In this document: positions 35,398-44,377 of the stretch, in pieces | Layout of the letters: each line of letters begins with the position of its first letter | Numbering within the stretch: position 1 is the stretch's first letter | Assembly (NCBI GenBank): GCA_964584935.1 | Contig: CAZPBN010000003.1 | Location: 1-64,000 of the forward strand | Reading direction: 5' to 3' | Origin: CAZPBN01 sp964584935 | Lineage (GTDB): Bacteria > Acidobacteriota > Aminicenantia > Aminicenantales > Aminicenantaceae | Length of the DNA: 64,000 bases | The notes under the pieces: model-generated | Seen by the model: the letters and a program-made list of their open reading frames with translations, nothing else | What the model was told of the DNA's origin: nothing | Database searches by the model: none | Position numbers and translations under genes: made by a program

Positions 35398-35878
35398 ATA
35401 TTATCTGAACATTGCTAAAGAAGTTTCAAAAAGAAGCACCTGTTACAGACGAACCATAGGAGCTATCATCCTACGCGATGATCAGATCATTTCAACCGGA
35501 TACGTCGGAGCACCGAGAAAAACAAAGGATTGTTTTGAGCATAATTTCTGTATAAGGGACAAATTAGGTATTCCTCACGGAGAACGTTATGAGTTATGCC
35601 GGAGCACCCATGCTGAACAAAATGCCATCATCAATGCGGCAAGAGCTGGTGTCAGCCTTCTGGGAGGTGATATCTACATTTACGGTGAAGACGCCAAAAC
35701 GGGCAAAATTATCAATGCTTTTCCCTGTTTCTTATGCAAAAAAATGATTATCAATGCCGGTTTAAATCGAGTTATATGCTCAACAAAAGAGAACAAAATA
35801 AAAATATTTAAAGTAAGCGACTGGGTCAAAGATTGGCAGAAAAGAGATATCATTGATGATAAGCATCAATACGGCTAA
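35369..35878 (+). CDS. Deoxycytidylate (dCMP) deaminase
   Basis: A 169-residue zinc deaminase that makes dUMP from dCMP for dTMP synthesis. Zinc and catalytic motifs are STHAEQNAI (His81, Glu83) and PCFLCKK (Cys120, Cys123), and ISTGYVGAPRKTKDC near residue 42 is the dCMP-deaminase signature. The start is a TTG at 35369, six bases after a strong GGAGG (35358-35362) that lies inside the kinase gene, so translation is coupled with a 29-bp overlap. The context (kinase domain protein directly upstream) is that of a split Dcd1- or AvcD-like two-domain protein. A ComEB-type housekeeping role is the simplest reading. Confidence 0.92.
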   Translation: MAKKRISKDEYYLNIAKEVSKRSTCYRRTIGAIILRDDQIISTGYVGAPRKTKDCFEHNFCIRDKLGIPHGERYELCRSTHAEQNAIINAARAGVSLLGGDIYIYGEDAKTGKIINAFPCFLCKKMIINAGLNRVICSTKENKIKIFKVSDWVKDWQKRDIIDDKHQYG

Positions 35879-36134
35879 AATAGAGATCTGGATGGTTCAT
35901 GAAAAAAGATAAAGGAGATTGCAAAGAATTTTGCCTTTTATAGGGAATGTTCACCAAAATGGTTGTGGTTGTCCTGAGTCCCCTACAACCTGGAAGGAAG
36001 GAATCAATCTCAGATTCACCACAGTGAAATCACTTCCTTACGCCATTGAATTATGTATGATATCTTACATGTCTTACTTATCCCTATATTCTATCTCTTT
36101 TCTAACTGCTTGCAATTTTTCGGAGAGGTGACCT

Positions 36135-38309
36135 ATGAAGATAAAAACAAATTCTCTACTGACAATACTATTGATTTTCTATTCAATCCCATTTTTGTTC
36201 TTTGGATCTATTTTCTCTTTATCGAAACAAGAAGAAAAAATTTCCTCAGAAAAAACTTCCCTGATTAAAATTCTTGGAATAATCCCTTCTGATGAGTCTG
36301 TTGATTATGTACTGAATAAAACCCAATTCCAACTCCATACTTTGGTCACAGAACAAAGGCATCCGAAAACTTTGAACTTAAGCAGAAGAATCCAAAAAGA
36401 TTATTCTGACGGATTGGATATGCTTTTCTCAGTTGACGAGGATATTGTAAAAAAATTAAAATCTCTGGTTAAGAACACCAAAAACCTCTATCAGGCAGTC
36501 AATGCCATAGAAGAAGCTCTTCTTTCCAAAAATAAAATCTATATTTATGGATGCGGTGCAACCGGCCGTCTGGCAAAGCAAATGGAGAGTGCTTTCTGGC
36601 GTCCCTTCTGGAAAAAAGTAAAGCAAAACGAAAAGATATGGGCAAAAATCAAGACTTATGTAGCCAGCCCTATAGAAGACCAACTCATTGGAGAAATGAC
36701 CGGAGGCGACCGGGCACTCATCAGTTCTCTGGAAGGATTTGAAGATTTGCAACTCATCGGACATCTTCAATTGAAAGACAGAGGGATACAAAGAGGTGAT
36801 GTGGTTATTTGTGTTACCGAAGGAGGAGAGACTTCTTCTGTTATAGGAACCATTATGGCTGCCCTCAATCAGTGGAAAGAAACTTCTTCTTTCAAACCTC
36901 AAATATCCAGGAAAAAACTATATTTTGTATATAACAATCCCGATGACAAACTTCTTCCTTTTGACCGCAGCAGAAAAGTCCTTGAAGAAAAAGGAATAAC
37001 AAAAATAAATTTAACAACAGGGCCTCAAGCAATAACCGGATCCACAAGAATGCAGGCAACAACAATAGAAACTTTTGTCATCGGAAATATCCTTCAAACA
37101 GCCCTGGACAAGTTTCTGAGAAAATTTCTCACCGATAGAGAGATGGAAAAGATTGGATTCACAAAAAAACATCTCCTGGAAGAAACATTGACAGAATTTG
37201 AATCAATTCTGGAAGAAATAAAAAATTCAATTCCTGAGATATCCAAATTCACTCAACTGGAAACGAACACCTATAAACAAAACAAGTTTTCCACCTATTT
37301 TGCTTCAGAAGGTTTGATCACTGTCTTTATTGACAGCACAGAAAGAAGTCCGACTTTCCGGCTCTATCCGTTGGATACCATAAAAGATAAAAAGAGGAAA
37401 TCTTGGATACAAGTCTGGACTCCTGCTGATGATCTGAAGGAAGCTTGGAAAGCCTTTCTGGGGAGGGAATTCAGAGGTTTGTCTTCCAAATTCTACAAAA
37501 ACCCATTTGAGAGCGGAATAACCGATTCCTATCTCAAGAAAGCAGCTCTTCAAAGTCTGAAAGATGCTGGAGACAACCAGCAATTTTTATACGATTTTTC
37601 TTTTTCTAAACACAATATAAAAAACCGAGGACCAAAGGAAGGAGATTTGGGAGTTGTGGTGTGCCTGAGTCCGGAAGAAGATTACCTTAAAAAGAAAAAT
37701 TCAAATTTCAGGAAATTCATAAATTTATTCATTGAGAACAACGCTCATATTGCTCTCGTTCTGGTCTCAGAGAAACAGCCAAAAAAACTGTATCGAATTG
37801 TCAATAAAATTAAGGGACTCCATTTTAAAGCAGAAGATTCTCTTGTTAACATAAACATCGAAAGAAAAAACGACCCTTTTGGTTTGAAACAGCAGATTGC
37901 CCTAAAGATTCTTTTAAACGCACATTCCACAGCCGTTATGACCCGGCTTGGCAAAGTCATCGGAAACACCATGACCAATGTCAGTCCCAGCAATCTTAAA
38001 CTTATAGGCAGAGCCACTTTTCTAATCCAGGAACACATCAATGATGTCATTCGTCACCCGAACTGGGTGGAAAAATATGGAGTCAAAAAACCAATCTCAT
38101 ATGGAGAAGCCAATGCCGTTCTTTTTGAAGCTATTAAATATTTAAAAACTAAAAAAACAACACAAACGGCTGAAGTCGCCCTCTCAATAATCCATGTTCT
38201 TGAATCCCTCAAACAAAGTAAGAGAATCTCACAAAAAAAAGCCTATGAAATAGTTAACAACAAAGGACTTGCTCAGTTCCTCCACGAAGCCACGTCAAAC
38301 AATGATTAA
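36135..38309 (+). CDS. Double-SIS protein, GKRP/MurQ-like, with an N-terminal export or anchor signal
   Basis: A 724-residue protein with two SIS domains. The first (about 110-345) starts like MurQ with LVTEQRHPKTLNL, has the sugar-phosphate loop GCGATGRLAKQM, keeps LEGFED where MurQ has EG-ED (a catalytic Glu), and carries TGPQAITGSTRMQATT, the MurQ/GKRP signature. The second (about 440-690) has DAGDNQQFLYDFSF and GKVIGNTMTNVSPSNLKL. This duplicated layout is that of glucokinase regulatory protein and its bacterial relatives, some of which cleave MurNAc 6-phosphate. Unusually, about 70 residues precede the MurQ-like start, including a strong hydrophobic stretch (about 8-28), and a good ribosome-binding site (GGAGAGGTG) supports this start. 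The next gene is a secreted muramidase, so a muropeptide link is likely; the compartment is uncertain. Confidence 0.82.
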   Translation: MKIKTNSLLTILLIFYSIPFLFFGSIFSLSKQEEKISSEKTSLIKILGIIPSDESVDYVLNKTQFQLHTLVTEQRHPKTLNLSRRIQKDYSDGLDMLFSVDEDIVKKLKSLVKNTKNLYQAVNAIEEALLSKNKIYIYGCGATGRLAKQMESAFWRPFWKKVKQNEKIWAKIKTYVASPIEDQLIGEMTGGDRALISSLEGFEDLQLIGHLQLKDRGIQRGDVVICVTEGGETSSVIGTIMAALNQWKETSSFKPQISRKKLYFVYNNPDDKLLPFDRSRKVLEEKGITKINLTTGPQAITGSTRMQATTIETFVIGNILQTALDKFLRKFLTDREMEKIGFTKKHLLEETLTEFESILEEIKNSIPEISKFTQLETNTYKQNKFSTYFASEGLITVFIDSTERSPTFRLYPLDTIKDKKRKSWIQVWTPADDLKEAWKAFLGREFRGLSSKFYKNPFESGITDSYLKKAALQSLKDAGDNQQFLYDFSFSKHNIKNRGPKEGDLGVVVCLSPEEDYLKKKNSNFRKFINLFIENNAHIALVLVSEKQPKKLYRIVNKIKGLHFKAEDSLVNINIERKNDPFGLKQQIALKILLNAHSTAVMTRLGKVIGNTMTNVSPSNLKLIGRATFLIQEHINDVIRHPNWVEKYGVKKPISYGEANAVLFEAIKYLKTKKTTQTAEVALSIIHVLESLKQSKRISQKKAYEIVNNKGLAQFLHEATSNND

Positions 38310-38323
38310 TCTTTCGGAAACAA

Positions 38324-39568
38324 ATGATAAAAAAAAATATTTTTCTTTTCCTCATCAGTTTTACTATCTTTATCTTTTTCATTCCACAAATAAAGGGATC
38401 CCCCAAAACCCGGGTAATTCTGGGAAATGAAAATTTTCTGACTCATTTTCCCCCTGCTCTTGAGGGAAAGAGACTGGGTTTGGTTGTTAACCATACTTCT
38501 GTACTCCCTGATGGCAGCCATTTGCTTGAAAAACTCAAAGCTCGCAAAAAAAATATCAAGGCGATATTTTCACCGGAACACGGTTTCAAGGGTCTTTCTG
38601 AAGCCGGGGAAAAATTCAAAGGAAGGTATTTTCAGGGAGTGAAAATACACAGTCTCTACAAAAATAACAATAAATCAATATATAAAGAAATTCACAATAT
38701 AGACTGCCTGATTTATGATATTCAGGATGTGGGAAGCCGGTTTTATACCTATATACATACTCTGAAATTTGTTCTGGATACAGCAGCGAAAGTTGACATT
38801 CCTGTTTACATTCTTGATCGGCCCAATCCTGCAGGAGGAGAAATCGTTGAAGGCCCTCTGATGCAGGAAAAACACACATCAATAATTGGGATCGTTCCCA
38901 TTCCTGTAAGATACGGCCTCACTGCCGGGGAACTGGCACTCATGATGAAAGGAGAAAATTGGGTGCCCCCTTCAGTGAACCTTCATATCATCAAAATGAA
39001 AAACTGGAAGAGAAAATATTTCTGGATGGACACAAAACTCAAATGGATTCCACCTTCTCCAAACATGATGACTCCAGAAACAGCCATTGCCTATCCTGGA
39101 ATCGCAATTTTATCAGCCCTTAACCTCAATGAAGGAACGGGAACTTTTAAGCCTTTTCTTCAGTTCGGTGCTCCCTGGCTTGATTCTGAATTGATCATTA
39201 AAGCTCTTGATAACGGAAAAGAATTCGGTATCGAAATGGAAGCAGTCAAATATGTCCCCAGCAAACTCCCCGGCATTGCCACAAATCCAATCTACGAAAA
39301 CAAACTTTGCAGAGGAATACACATACGGATTAAAAAAGCACCTATTTTTTATTCTTTTCGTTTCGGCCTTGCCCTTATAGAGATTTTGAAAAGTCATTAT
39401 CCGGATAAAATTTCCTTTGACCTCAATCAGATAAAAAAAATCTTTGGCAGCGATCTCCTTCTCCAATACCTTCAAGGAGATATTTCGTACGGAGAAGCAA
39501 TGACCAGAATGGAGGAGGAAGAACGTCTTTTCCGCAATTTCAGAAGCAAATATCTTCTCTATAATTAA
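38324..39568 (+). CDS. namZ: Exo-beta-N-acetylmuramidase NamZ family (DUF1343)
   Basis: A 414-residue exported hydrolase. The signal peptide (about 1-25, ending near KGSP) is followed by the NamZ N-terminal domain with LVVNHTSVL, FSPEHGFKG, CLIYDIQDVGSRFYTYI and YILDRPNPAGG, then a smaller C-terminal domain with AYPGIAILSALNLNEGTGTF and ending RSKYLLY. These are the conserved blocks of DUF1343, shown for NamZ to remove N-acetylmuramic acid from the non-reducing end of peptidoglycan chains, with the Glu of PEHG proposed as catalytic. It starts 14 bp after the GKRP/MurQ-like gene, so the two form an operon probably devoted to MurNAc salvage or sensing. Confidence 0.9.
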   Translation: MIKKNIFLFLISFTIFIFFIPQIKGSPKTRVILGNENFLTHFPPALEGKRLGLVVNHTSVLPDGSHLLEKLKARKKNIKAIFSPEHGFKGLSEAGEKFKGRYFQGVKIHSLYKNNNKSIYKEIHNIDCLIYDIQDVGSRFYTYIHTLKFVLDTAAKVDIPVYILDRPNPAGGEIVEGPLMQEKHTSIIGIVPIPVRYGLTAGELALMMKGENWVPPSVNLHIIKMKNWKRKYFWMDTKLKWIPPSPNMMTPETAIAYPGIAILSALNLNEGTGTFKPFLQFGAPWLDSELIIKALDNGKEFGIEMEAVKYVPSKLPGIATNPIYENKLCRGIHIRIKKAPIFYSFRFGLALIEILKSHYPDKISFDLNQIKKIFGSDLLLQYLQGDISYGEAMTRMEEEERLFRNFRSKYLLYN

Positions 39569-39603
39569 CAATCAGTCCTATCCTTTCATAGCGATAACAA
39601 TTA

Positions 39604-39632
39604 TTGACAATTTTTGCTTTTCTCAGTGTAAT
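39604..39632 (+). promoter_or_regulatory. Consensus sigma-70 promoter before a truncated methyltransferase
   Basis: A perfect TTGACA (39604-39609) and TGTAAT (39627-39632) with a 17-bp spacer. The start near 39639 gives a 29-nt leader with GAGGAG before the ATG at 39668. The gene it drives is broken after 76 codons. Confidence 0.7.
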
Positions 39633-39667
39633 AGGGCTCGATAAACAAACATTGAGGAGTTTGACAG

Positions 39668-39898
39668 ATGAAAAAATGGTATGAGGAGTTGTTTGCTGAT
39701 TATGCCAACACTTACGATAAAGAATCGTTCACAAAAGGCACCATCCAAGAAGTCAATTTTATCGAAGAAGAAATAGAATACGACAAATCAAAGACAATAT
39801 TGGATATCGGCTGCGGAACAGGAAGGCATGCCATCGAATTGGCAAAACGCGGATATAAAGTCACAGGAATTGACTTGTTTCTCCTGCTTTTATACTAG
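39668..39898 (+). pseudogene. Truncated SAM-dependent methyltransferase (N-terminal third)
   Basis: The 76-codon frame reads like the start of a class I methyltransferase: WYEELFADYANTYDKESF, then motif I ILDIGCGTGRHAIELAKRGY and motif Post-I VTGIDL. The normal continuation (a loop and helix after GIDL, then motifs II-IV) is missing; the reading frame turns into FLLLLY and stops. A full enzyme would be about 240-250 residues. No matching continuation is visible in other frames before the Tricorn-like gene ends at 39959, so the 3' part was deleted, probably with a breakpoint near 39883. Promoter and ribosome-binding site are intact, suggesting a fairly recent loss. Confidence 0.85.
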
Positions 39899-39958
39899 AT
39901 TGAACATTCTTTGAAAGCTTTACTGAGAAATCAAGCTAACGATTCCCATCCACTCCAC

Positions 39959-42900
39959 TTATTTCCTGACTCGAACAGGATAAGGAGGACGTTCCGGTTT
40001 TTTGGGCGGATTCTTTTTCAGCTCTTCCATAACGACTTCGATGGCTTTTTCAAGCTGAGGATCATGACCGGCAATCACTTTTGCTGGAGTCTGCTCCACT
40101 TCGATATCTGGAGGAACTCCCACATTTTCAACCACAAAGCCGTCTTCAGTCCAAATAGCAAGGTTCGGAGCAGTGATGTATCCTCCATCCATAAGAGTTG
40201 GAAAACCCAGTATCCCTACGAGACCTCCCCATGTTCTTTTTCCTATAAGTTTCCCCATTTTCAGTTTTCTGAACATCCACGGTAAAAGATCGCCTCCAGA
40301 ACCAGCTGTTTCATTGATAATCATGACTTTGGGCCCGAAAATAGCGGCACTCGGCGTTACCAAATCCTTTCCGTATCTCATGTTCCAGTAACAGATGAAA
40401 GGTCTTCTCAAGTGGTCGATATAATAATCTGCTACCGAACCTCCTCCATTGAAACGCTCATCGATGATTATGGCATCTTTATGGGTTTGGGGGAAGAAAT
40501 AGCGTTTAAAATAAGTATGGCCAAGGGTTGATGTATTGGGCACATACACATAAGCCACTCTGCCGTCTGTGGCTTCATTGACTTTCTTGATATTCCCTTC
40601 GACCCAATCTCTGTTTCTCAGGGAACTTTCGTTTGAAATGGGCACTACTTTAAGTGTCCGGCTTCCTTTTCCGCTGGGATCAGGTCCTACTGTGATTTCA
40701 ACAATTTTTCCTGACTTATTTTCAAAATGTTTGTATAAGTTATCAGGAGGATTCAATTTCTTTCCGTTGACAGCAAGAAGGGACTCTCCTTTTTTCACAT
40801 CAATTCCAGGCTCTTTGAGAGGAGAACGGAGTGAAGGATTCCAGTTAAGCCCTCCGTATACTTTTTCAAACTGATATTTCCCATTCTTTATGATATAGTC
40901 AGCGCCAAGAAGACCCCCCGGGATTCGTTCCGGTGAATCCGGCTTATCCCCTCCAAAAACTCTGTGGTGCCCCACTGAAAGTTCACTGCACATCCATTGA
41001 ATCACTCTGTTCAAATCACTCCGGCAAGAACAATGAGGCAGAAACACCTCATATTTCTTTTTCATGGCATCCCAATCAGCTCCGTGCATATTGGGATCAT
41101 AAAAATAATCCCTGTTTATTCGCCATGCTTCATCGAATATCTGGAACCATTCTTCTTTCGGATCAATATAAACCTCAATATCACTTGTCTTCAGTTTTCC
41201 AGTACCTGGTTTTATTTTCCCTGATGCGTTCACAATATGCAGTGAATTTCTCGTTCGATAGATCAGCTTTTTGTTATCGGCGGATAATTCATACCAGCGG
41301 ACATCAGACGACAAAACTGTGTCTTTTCTCTTGTTCAAGTCATATTTGTGAAGTTTTCTTTGAATATTTCTAAAGTCAGTTCCAATCTGTTCCATGTAGA
41401 ATATTTGTCCTTCTTCTCCGGTTTGAAGCTGCAAATACAGACCGGCATTCACAGGAAGGGAAATGATTCGATTGTTCAAACCTTCAAAATCAATGGAAAC
41501 AGAAGTATCTTCGTCCTTTTTTTCTTTGGCTTTGTCTTTGTTTTCTTCCTCTTCTTGGGCTGGCTCCACTTCATCGCTTTCTTTGGCCAGAGGAGACGCG
41601 GTCTCTTCTTTCAATGTCACCAGATAAATATTTCGATTCATTTCCATATCCGCATTGGACATTGCAAACCAGTGTCTAACCGGGCCAGCATCGGTTGAAG
41701 CAAAAAAGTAAAGATATTTTCCACTCTTGTCAAAGACAGGTTCGCTCACATCGCTCATTCCGTCTGTGATGGCATAAGACTTATTTTGTTCAACAGAGTA
41801 CACATGCACTCTATTCATATAGGAAGTTGTGGTCAAGGTATAGGCAATCCATTTTGAATCATGAGACCAGACGCCTTCGATACTCCCGAATGCACCCGGT
41901 TCATAAATAGGATCCTGAGCAATCTTAGTGATTTTTCCGGACTCGATATCTACCAAATAAAGAGACCGTCCGTTATCTGCAAAGGTCAGCTTTTTACTGT
42001 CTGGAGACCAATGGATAGCATTATAAAACCCTGCTCCATTCAGAGCGATCTTTTCGACTCCGCCTTTACCGTCCTGAGGCTGGATGTGAAGAGCGTATTC
42101 TCCGGACTCATCTGAAAAATAGGCTATAAACTTTCCATCTGGAGACCAAGCAGGATAACATTCGTGAACAGCTGTTGTTTGGGTGAGGTTCCGGGGATCC
42201 CCTTTTTCTTCAGGGACGGTCACAATATCTCCCCTGAAGTCAAGAACCGCTCTGGCTCCTGAAGGAGATATAGAAACATCTCGAATATAATTGAAGCCTT
42301 TTTCATATCTGCGTCTGAGCTCGGGAAGGTCTGCAGCAATACCAATAATCAACTTTTCACTTTTACCTGTTTTGATATCAAAGGTGCTCAATCTCCCAGC
42401 ACGCTCAAAAATGATATTTCCTCTGCAAGCTGAAGCATTCAGAATTGGAAAATCATCAAACCGGGTTAGCTGTTCAATTTCCTTTGAGTTTGTATCATAA
42501 GAAAACAGGTTAAATTCTCCGTTCCTGTCAGAACGAAAATAAATCTTATCTCCAATCCACATCGGATCCGTATCATTGCATCCTCCTTCTGGTTGAGGAA
42601 TTTTCTCAACAGAATAATCTTTGAATGTGAAAATATTTATGGTTGAGATAGTTCCTCCGCGATATTGCTTCCACTGGTTAAACGCTTCATAAAGAGGCGT
42701 ATAGGCTATTTTCTCTCCATCGGGAGAATAATCCGCTTTATAGGCGCGGGGAATCTTGAGCTTATTAGGAAAACCGCCCTCCGCAGAAACGGTGTACAAC
42801 TGGGAATAACGGTTGGTAAATGAGGTCCGTCCTGACCTAAAGAGAACAGCTGAACCATCCGGAGTGAAATCACAGACATAATCAGAATAAGGATGCCAGG

Positions 42901-43228
42901 TTAAACGTTTGGGAATACCTCCCTTGGCTGGAACGATGAACACATCTGTGTTTCCGTCATACTGGGCATTGAATGCTATGAAGTTTCCATCTGGAGAAAA
43001 CACAGGATTGCTTTCAATCCCTTCGTCAGATGTTAACCGGCGGACATTATCTCCGTTTCTATCTGCTACCCATAAATCTTCAGCGTAAACAAATGCAATT
43101 TTGGCTTTACTTATTGCCGGATAGGTCAACATTTTTGTGTTCTCAGTATCAATGCCTTCTGTGCCTGCTGCCAGGACACAAAATGTCAGAAGCAAGGCAG
43201 CAAATAACACATAGCTAAATTTTTTCAT
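39959..43228 (-). CDS. Secreted Tricorn-like S41 protease
   Basis: A protein of about 1,089 residues. A signal peptide (about 1-22, KKFSYVLFAALLLTFCVLA) is followed by two WD40/PD40 beta-propellers (about 35-330 and 340-570, with repeats such as SNPVFSPDGNFIAF and YPAWSPDGKFIAYFS). A short acidic low-complexity linker (about 585-605), the mixed C1 region, a PDZ domain (about 770-850, with GLLGADYIIKNG) and an S41 catalytic domain complete the chain. The nucleophile Ser is in GSGGDLLPW near residue 976, as in archaeal Tricorn. Tricorn degrades oligopeptides; secreted bacterial versions probably digest peptides in the periplasm or outside. ATG 43228 has AAGGAGG before it; a longer frame to 43297 is unlikely. 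A single-gene transcript. Confidence 0.92.
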   Translation of the reverse strand: MKKFSYVLFAALLLTFCVLAAGTEGIDTENTKMLTYPAISKAKIAFVYAEDLWVADRNGDNVRRLTSDEGIESNPVFSPDGNFIAFNAQYDGNTDVFIVPAKGGIPKRLTWHPYSDYVCDFTPDGSAVLFRSGRTSFTNRYSQLYTVSAEGGFPNKLKIPRAYKADYSPDGEKIAYTPLYEAFNQWKQYRGGTISTINIFTFKDYSVEKIPQPEGGCNDTDPMWIGDKIYFRSDRNGEFNLFSYDTNSKEIEQLTRFDDFPILNASACRGNIIFERAGRLSTFDIKTGKSEKLIIGIAADLPELRRRYEKGFNYIRDVSISPSGARAVLDFRGDIVTVPEEKGDPRNLTQTTAVHECYPAWSPDGKFIAYFSDESGEYALHIQPQDGKGGVEKIALNGAGFYNAIHWSPDSKKLTFADNGRSLYLVDIESGKITKIAQDPIYEPGAFGSIEGVWSHDSKWIAYTLTTTSYMNRVHVYSVEQNKSYAITDGMSDVSEPVFDKSGKYLYFFASTDAGPVRHWFAMSNADMEMNRNIYLVTLKEETASPLAKESDEVEPAQEEEENKDKAKEKKDEDTSVSIDFEGLNNRIISLPVNAGLYLQLQTGEEGQIFYMEQIGTDFRNIQRKLHKYDLNKRKDTVLSSDVRWYELSADNKKLIYRTRNSLHIVNASGKIKPGTGKLKTSDIEVYIDPKEEWFQIFDEAWRINRDYFYDPNMHGADWDAMKKKYEVFLPHCSCRSDLNRVIQWMCSELSVGHHRVFGGDKPDSPERIPGGLLGADYIIKNGKYQFEKVYGGLNWNPSLRSPLKEPGIDVKKGESLLAVNGKKLNPPDNLYKHFENKSGKIVEITVGPDPSGKGSRTLKVVPISNESSLRNRDWVEGNIKKVNEATDGRVAYVYVPNTSTLGHTYFKRYFFPQTHKDAIIIDERFNGGGSVADYYIDHLRRPFICYWNMRYGKDLVTPSAAIFGPKVMIINETAGSGGDLLPWMFRKLKMGKLIGKRTWGGLVGILGFPTLMDGGYITAPNLAIWTEDGFVVENVGVPPDIEVEQTPAKVIAGHDPQLEKAIEVVMEELKKNPPKKPERPPYPVRVRK

Positions 43229-43407
43229 GGAAACCTCCTTCCGTTTTTTTAGTTTAAAAACATTGCGAATTTTTATTTTTATATAAATACTTCTCAAATG
43301 TCAATCCATCAAAGACTTGAATATTTCTAGCATTTTTCCTTTCAGTCAAATATATTTAATTCTATTTTTTGATTATATGGATAGACAAATCCAAAAACAG
43401 AAAAGCC

Positions 43408-43566
43408 ATGATAAAAAGAATAGCAAGCCTTTACCGTAATTCTTATACAGGACTTCCACGGCAAGCTTGGACTCTTTTTGCCGTTCAGTTAGTCAATGTT
43501 TCAGGGTTTATAGTGATTTTCTTTTTAAGTCTTTATCTTACAAGAAAATTGAATTCCAATGATTAA
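43408..43566 (+). pseudogene. N-terminal fragment of an MFS transporter
   Basis: A 52-codon frame (longer frame from a TTG at 43369) reads like the beginning of a major facilitator drug-efflux-type transporter. A short cytoplasmic lead with SYTGLPRQAWTLFAVQLVN is followed by the first membrane helix GFIVIFFLSLYLTRKL. MFS proteins of this type normally continue for about 400 residues; here a stop follows directly and I see no continuation in the next 800 bp in any frame. It is therefore a stub left by deletion. It lies upstream of and divergent from the Tricorn-like protease gene. Confidence 0.75.
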
Positions 43567-44160
43567 ATCAAATCCTACAGGATGATTATGTCCTTTACAA
43601 AAGATTGAAAACAGACATTCAAATTCCTTTAAAAAGAATCAAGCGATTTCAAAAAAAGACACTGTGTTAAATCCAATGAACCGTGGCGGATGATGTTCAG
43701 AATAAAGAAGCACACAAACAAACTTTTTGAAACAAGTTTCTCCTTTCTATTCAGAGAGTCATGGAATTATTCCCAGGGGCATCGAATCAAATTCATATTT
43801 TTTATTTATCGCCTATCTTTACAATAAAAAATTAATAAAAATTGATTGATTATTAACCTGGTTCATAGCAATCCATATTCTTCTGGAATTTTATCATTTT
43901 TCTTATTTATTGAAAGCTGAAAAAAATATTTTTTCTATATTAAAATAAAAATTCCAATCCACATCTCAAATTTCTGCTTCTCTATTTTTGTGTTTTTCTG
44001 TTTCACTGTTTTTTATGGATGAGAAAACCGTTTGAAGGCCGAGCAGGCATGGTCTCTCCAATTGTAGAGACTGTTTCCCAAATAGTCCTTTATGATCAAT
44101 ATAAAGCCCAATGCATGGATCGGGCCCTACCTGATGGGGAAAATTCTGCCTTTTCTTGAA

Positions 44161-44215
44161 CCCATTAACCTGATGCATTTCACTATCATTATCCTATAAA
44201 AAAAATGCGGGAACT
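44161..44215. repeat. Dispersed repeat copy 2 (about 55 bp)
   Basis: Second copy of the sequence at 33681-33736, same orientation, differing by a few substitutions and small indels in the A-run. It is intergenic, upstream of the DUF72 gene. Sequence on either side of the two copies is not shared, which sets the repeat's limits. Confidence 0.6.
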
Positions 44216-44377
44216 GCTAAAAGCCGTCCCCTTGAAATTCACAGCTAATCCCTTCATAATAAGTACAAACAGATTGATTGTTTTAAAAGAAACAAAACTG
44301 AGGATTCATTTGATAAAACATCCTGTGATAACTCCAAGGGGTCCGGTTCATAAGCAAATATAAAAAGGGAAACAGAA

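Larger units (their letters stand above)
43229..44377. other. Gene-poor region of about 1.15 kb
   Basis: Apart from the broken MFS gene (43408-43566) and a dispersed repeat (44161-44215) I find no supported gene. A TTGACA with a TATAAA 15 bp away on the minus strand (43304-43278) may start the Tricorn-like transcript. The rest is AT-rich with only short unsupported frames, which fits decayed DNA. Confidence 0.55.

Noticed and set aside
35879..36134. Gap upstream of the GKRP-like gene searched for a small RNA or toxin RNA
   Set aside because: No stable hairpin, promoter-terminator pair or repeated motif is visible; treated as ordinary promoter region.
40933..41373. Plus-strand frame of 146 codons opposite the Tricorn-like gene
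   Set aside because: Lies entirely within the conserved protease on the other strand and has no family resemblance.
43966..44178. Minus-strand open frame of 70 codons in the gene-poor region
   Set aside because: No Shine-Dalgarno, no recognisable domain, overlaps the dispersed repeat at its start; likely chance.
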